Shown here in pieces: positions 17,592 through 18,002 of a stretch of 18,002 bases of DNA. The translations under genes and the position numbers were made by a program. How positions within the stretch are numbered: position 1 is the stretch's first letter; the number at the start of each line of letters is the position of its first letter. Source of the DNA: Baffinella frigidus (lineage: Eukaryota > Cryptophyceae > Cryptomonadales > Baffinellaceae); assembly GCA_026770585.1 (NCBI GenBank), contig MU648026.1, positions 6,880 through 24,881 on the forward strand, in the 5' to 3' direction. A model generated the notes under the pieces. It saw only the letters and a program-made list of their open reading frames with translations, was not told where the DNA came from and made no database searches.

Positions 17592-18002
17592 CAGGAGTCG
17601 GCATGCGGGGAGGCGCCCGCGTCGCCGCAGCGCGCGCCTGCCGGGGTCAGCACGGACGGGGCCCCCGCGTCGCGCCAGGGCGAGCGACGCACGCTTTCGC
17701 CCTCGCGGAAGCGCCCCGCGGCGACAGACGAGGCCACCTCATCCTCTGGGAGGCGCAAGATCAAGAAGCGCGTCTCCAGCCCGGATGCCAGGCATCTCGC
17801 CCACCCCCGATCGCGATCACCTGCACGCCACCCAGAGCACGACACCCACCACCCGCCGTGTTTCTTCGCTCGAGCACCACACCCAGCACCCGCGATGTTT
17901 CCTCACACAACCCCCAACACCTGGACTGTCAAGCCGAGCATGGCGTGGGGTGCACTCACTTGCTCGCCATGCATGTTGACTCCCCCCCCCCCCCCCCCCC
18001 CC
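17592..18002 (+). CDS. Possible partial exon of an R/S/K-rich nuclear protein
   Basis: The frame in phase with 17646 has no stop from 17574 to the window end and no usable ATG at its start. After a possible acceptor (ggctggcag, ending 17594) it reads ESACGEAPASPQ, then LSPSRKRPAATDEATSSS, GRRKIKKRVSSPDA and RSRSPARH, with nuclear-localisation-like basic clusters. An overlapping 183-codon frame from 17428 is almost pure Arg/Pro/Ala and looks like a shadow. The tail runs into the terminal C run, so the exon end is unknown. No family recognised. Confidence 0.3.
17982..18002. repeat. Terminal run of 21 C
   Basis: Uninterrupted C to the last base. With nine C at position 1, this suggests the window is bounded by homopolymers where an assembly stopped. 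Confidence 0.9.

Overview
This is nuclear DNA of a eukaryote. Genes are split by short GT-AG introns, the encoded proteins are eukaryotic nuclear regulators (two Tup1-type corepressors and a CW zinc-finger protein), and there are long degenerate arrays of TTTAGGG/CCCTAAA heptamers. That telomere type, the GC-rich exons and the mass of small palindromic repeats suggest a unicellular alga or related protist (a prasinophyte green alga or a cryptophyte would fit), but the sequence alone does not settle the lineage. The window starts with a run of 9 C and ends with a run of 21 C, so it may be a whole contig that stops at homopolymers.

Layout: 1-870 is a flank with a 51-bp direct repeat. 871-2771 (+) is a four-exon Tup1-like gene. 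2772-9640 is gene-poor and packed with repeats: three 123-bp palindromic elements of one family, a 713-bp element with inverted ends, a 1.2-kb composite element with 43-bp and 174-bp tandem repeats, two 75-bp hairpins, a dispersed 240-bp repeat, and a 2-kb stretch (7.4-9.5 kb) rich in perfect short stem-loops. 9642-10073 is a TTTAGGG-like array. 13905-10407 (-) is a second, five-exon Tup1-like gene. 13906-14513 is a divergent intergenic region. 14514-16134 (+) appears to hold pieces of one gene: a basic/acidic nuclear-type protein, the first half of a CW zinc finger and a glutamate/aspartate-rich exon whose end runs into a hairpin element. 16631-17403 is a CCCTAAA-like array facing the first one. 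17592-18002 may be a partial exon rich in R/S/K.

Main result: the two Tup1 genes converge, and their introns 1-2 match in position and phase. Their N-terminal tetramerisation exons have diverged (about 44% amino-acid identity by hand alignment), yet the WD40 exon and about 330 bp of non-coding tail are almost identical in inverted orientation (1580-3104 against 10074-11608). I find three substitutions and two small indels, nearly all at one edge. This looks like an old paralogous pair whose WD40 halves were recently homogenised (gene conversion or a young inverted duplication). One edge of the tract lies exactly against the telomere-like array. Both copies lack the last strand of WD blade 7, whose exon I could not find.

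The Tup1 pair would act as transcriptional corepressor subunits, with coiled-coil N termini for oligomerisation and Cyc8/Ssn6-type partner binding and a WD40 propeller for binding repressors or chromatin. The CW protein would be a reader of methylated histone H3K4. The window is therefore a chromatin/transcription locus set in repeat-dense DNA.
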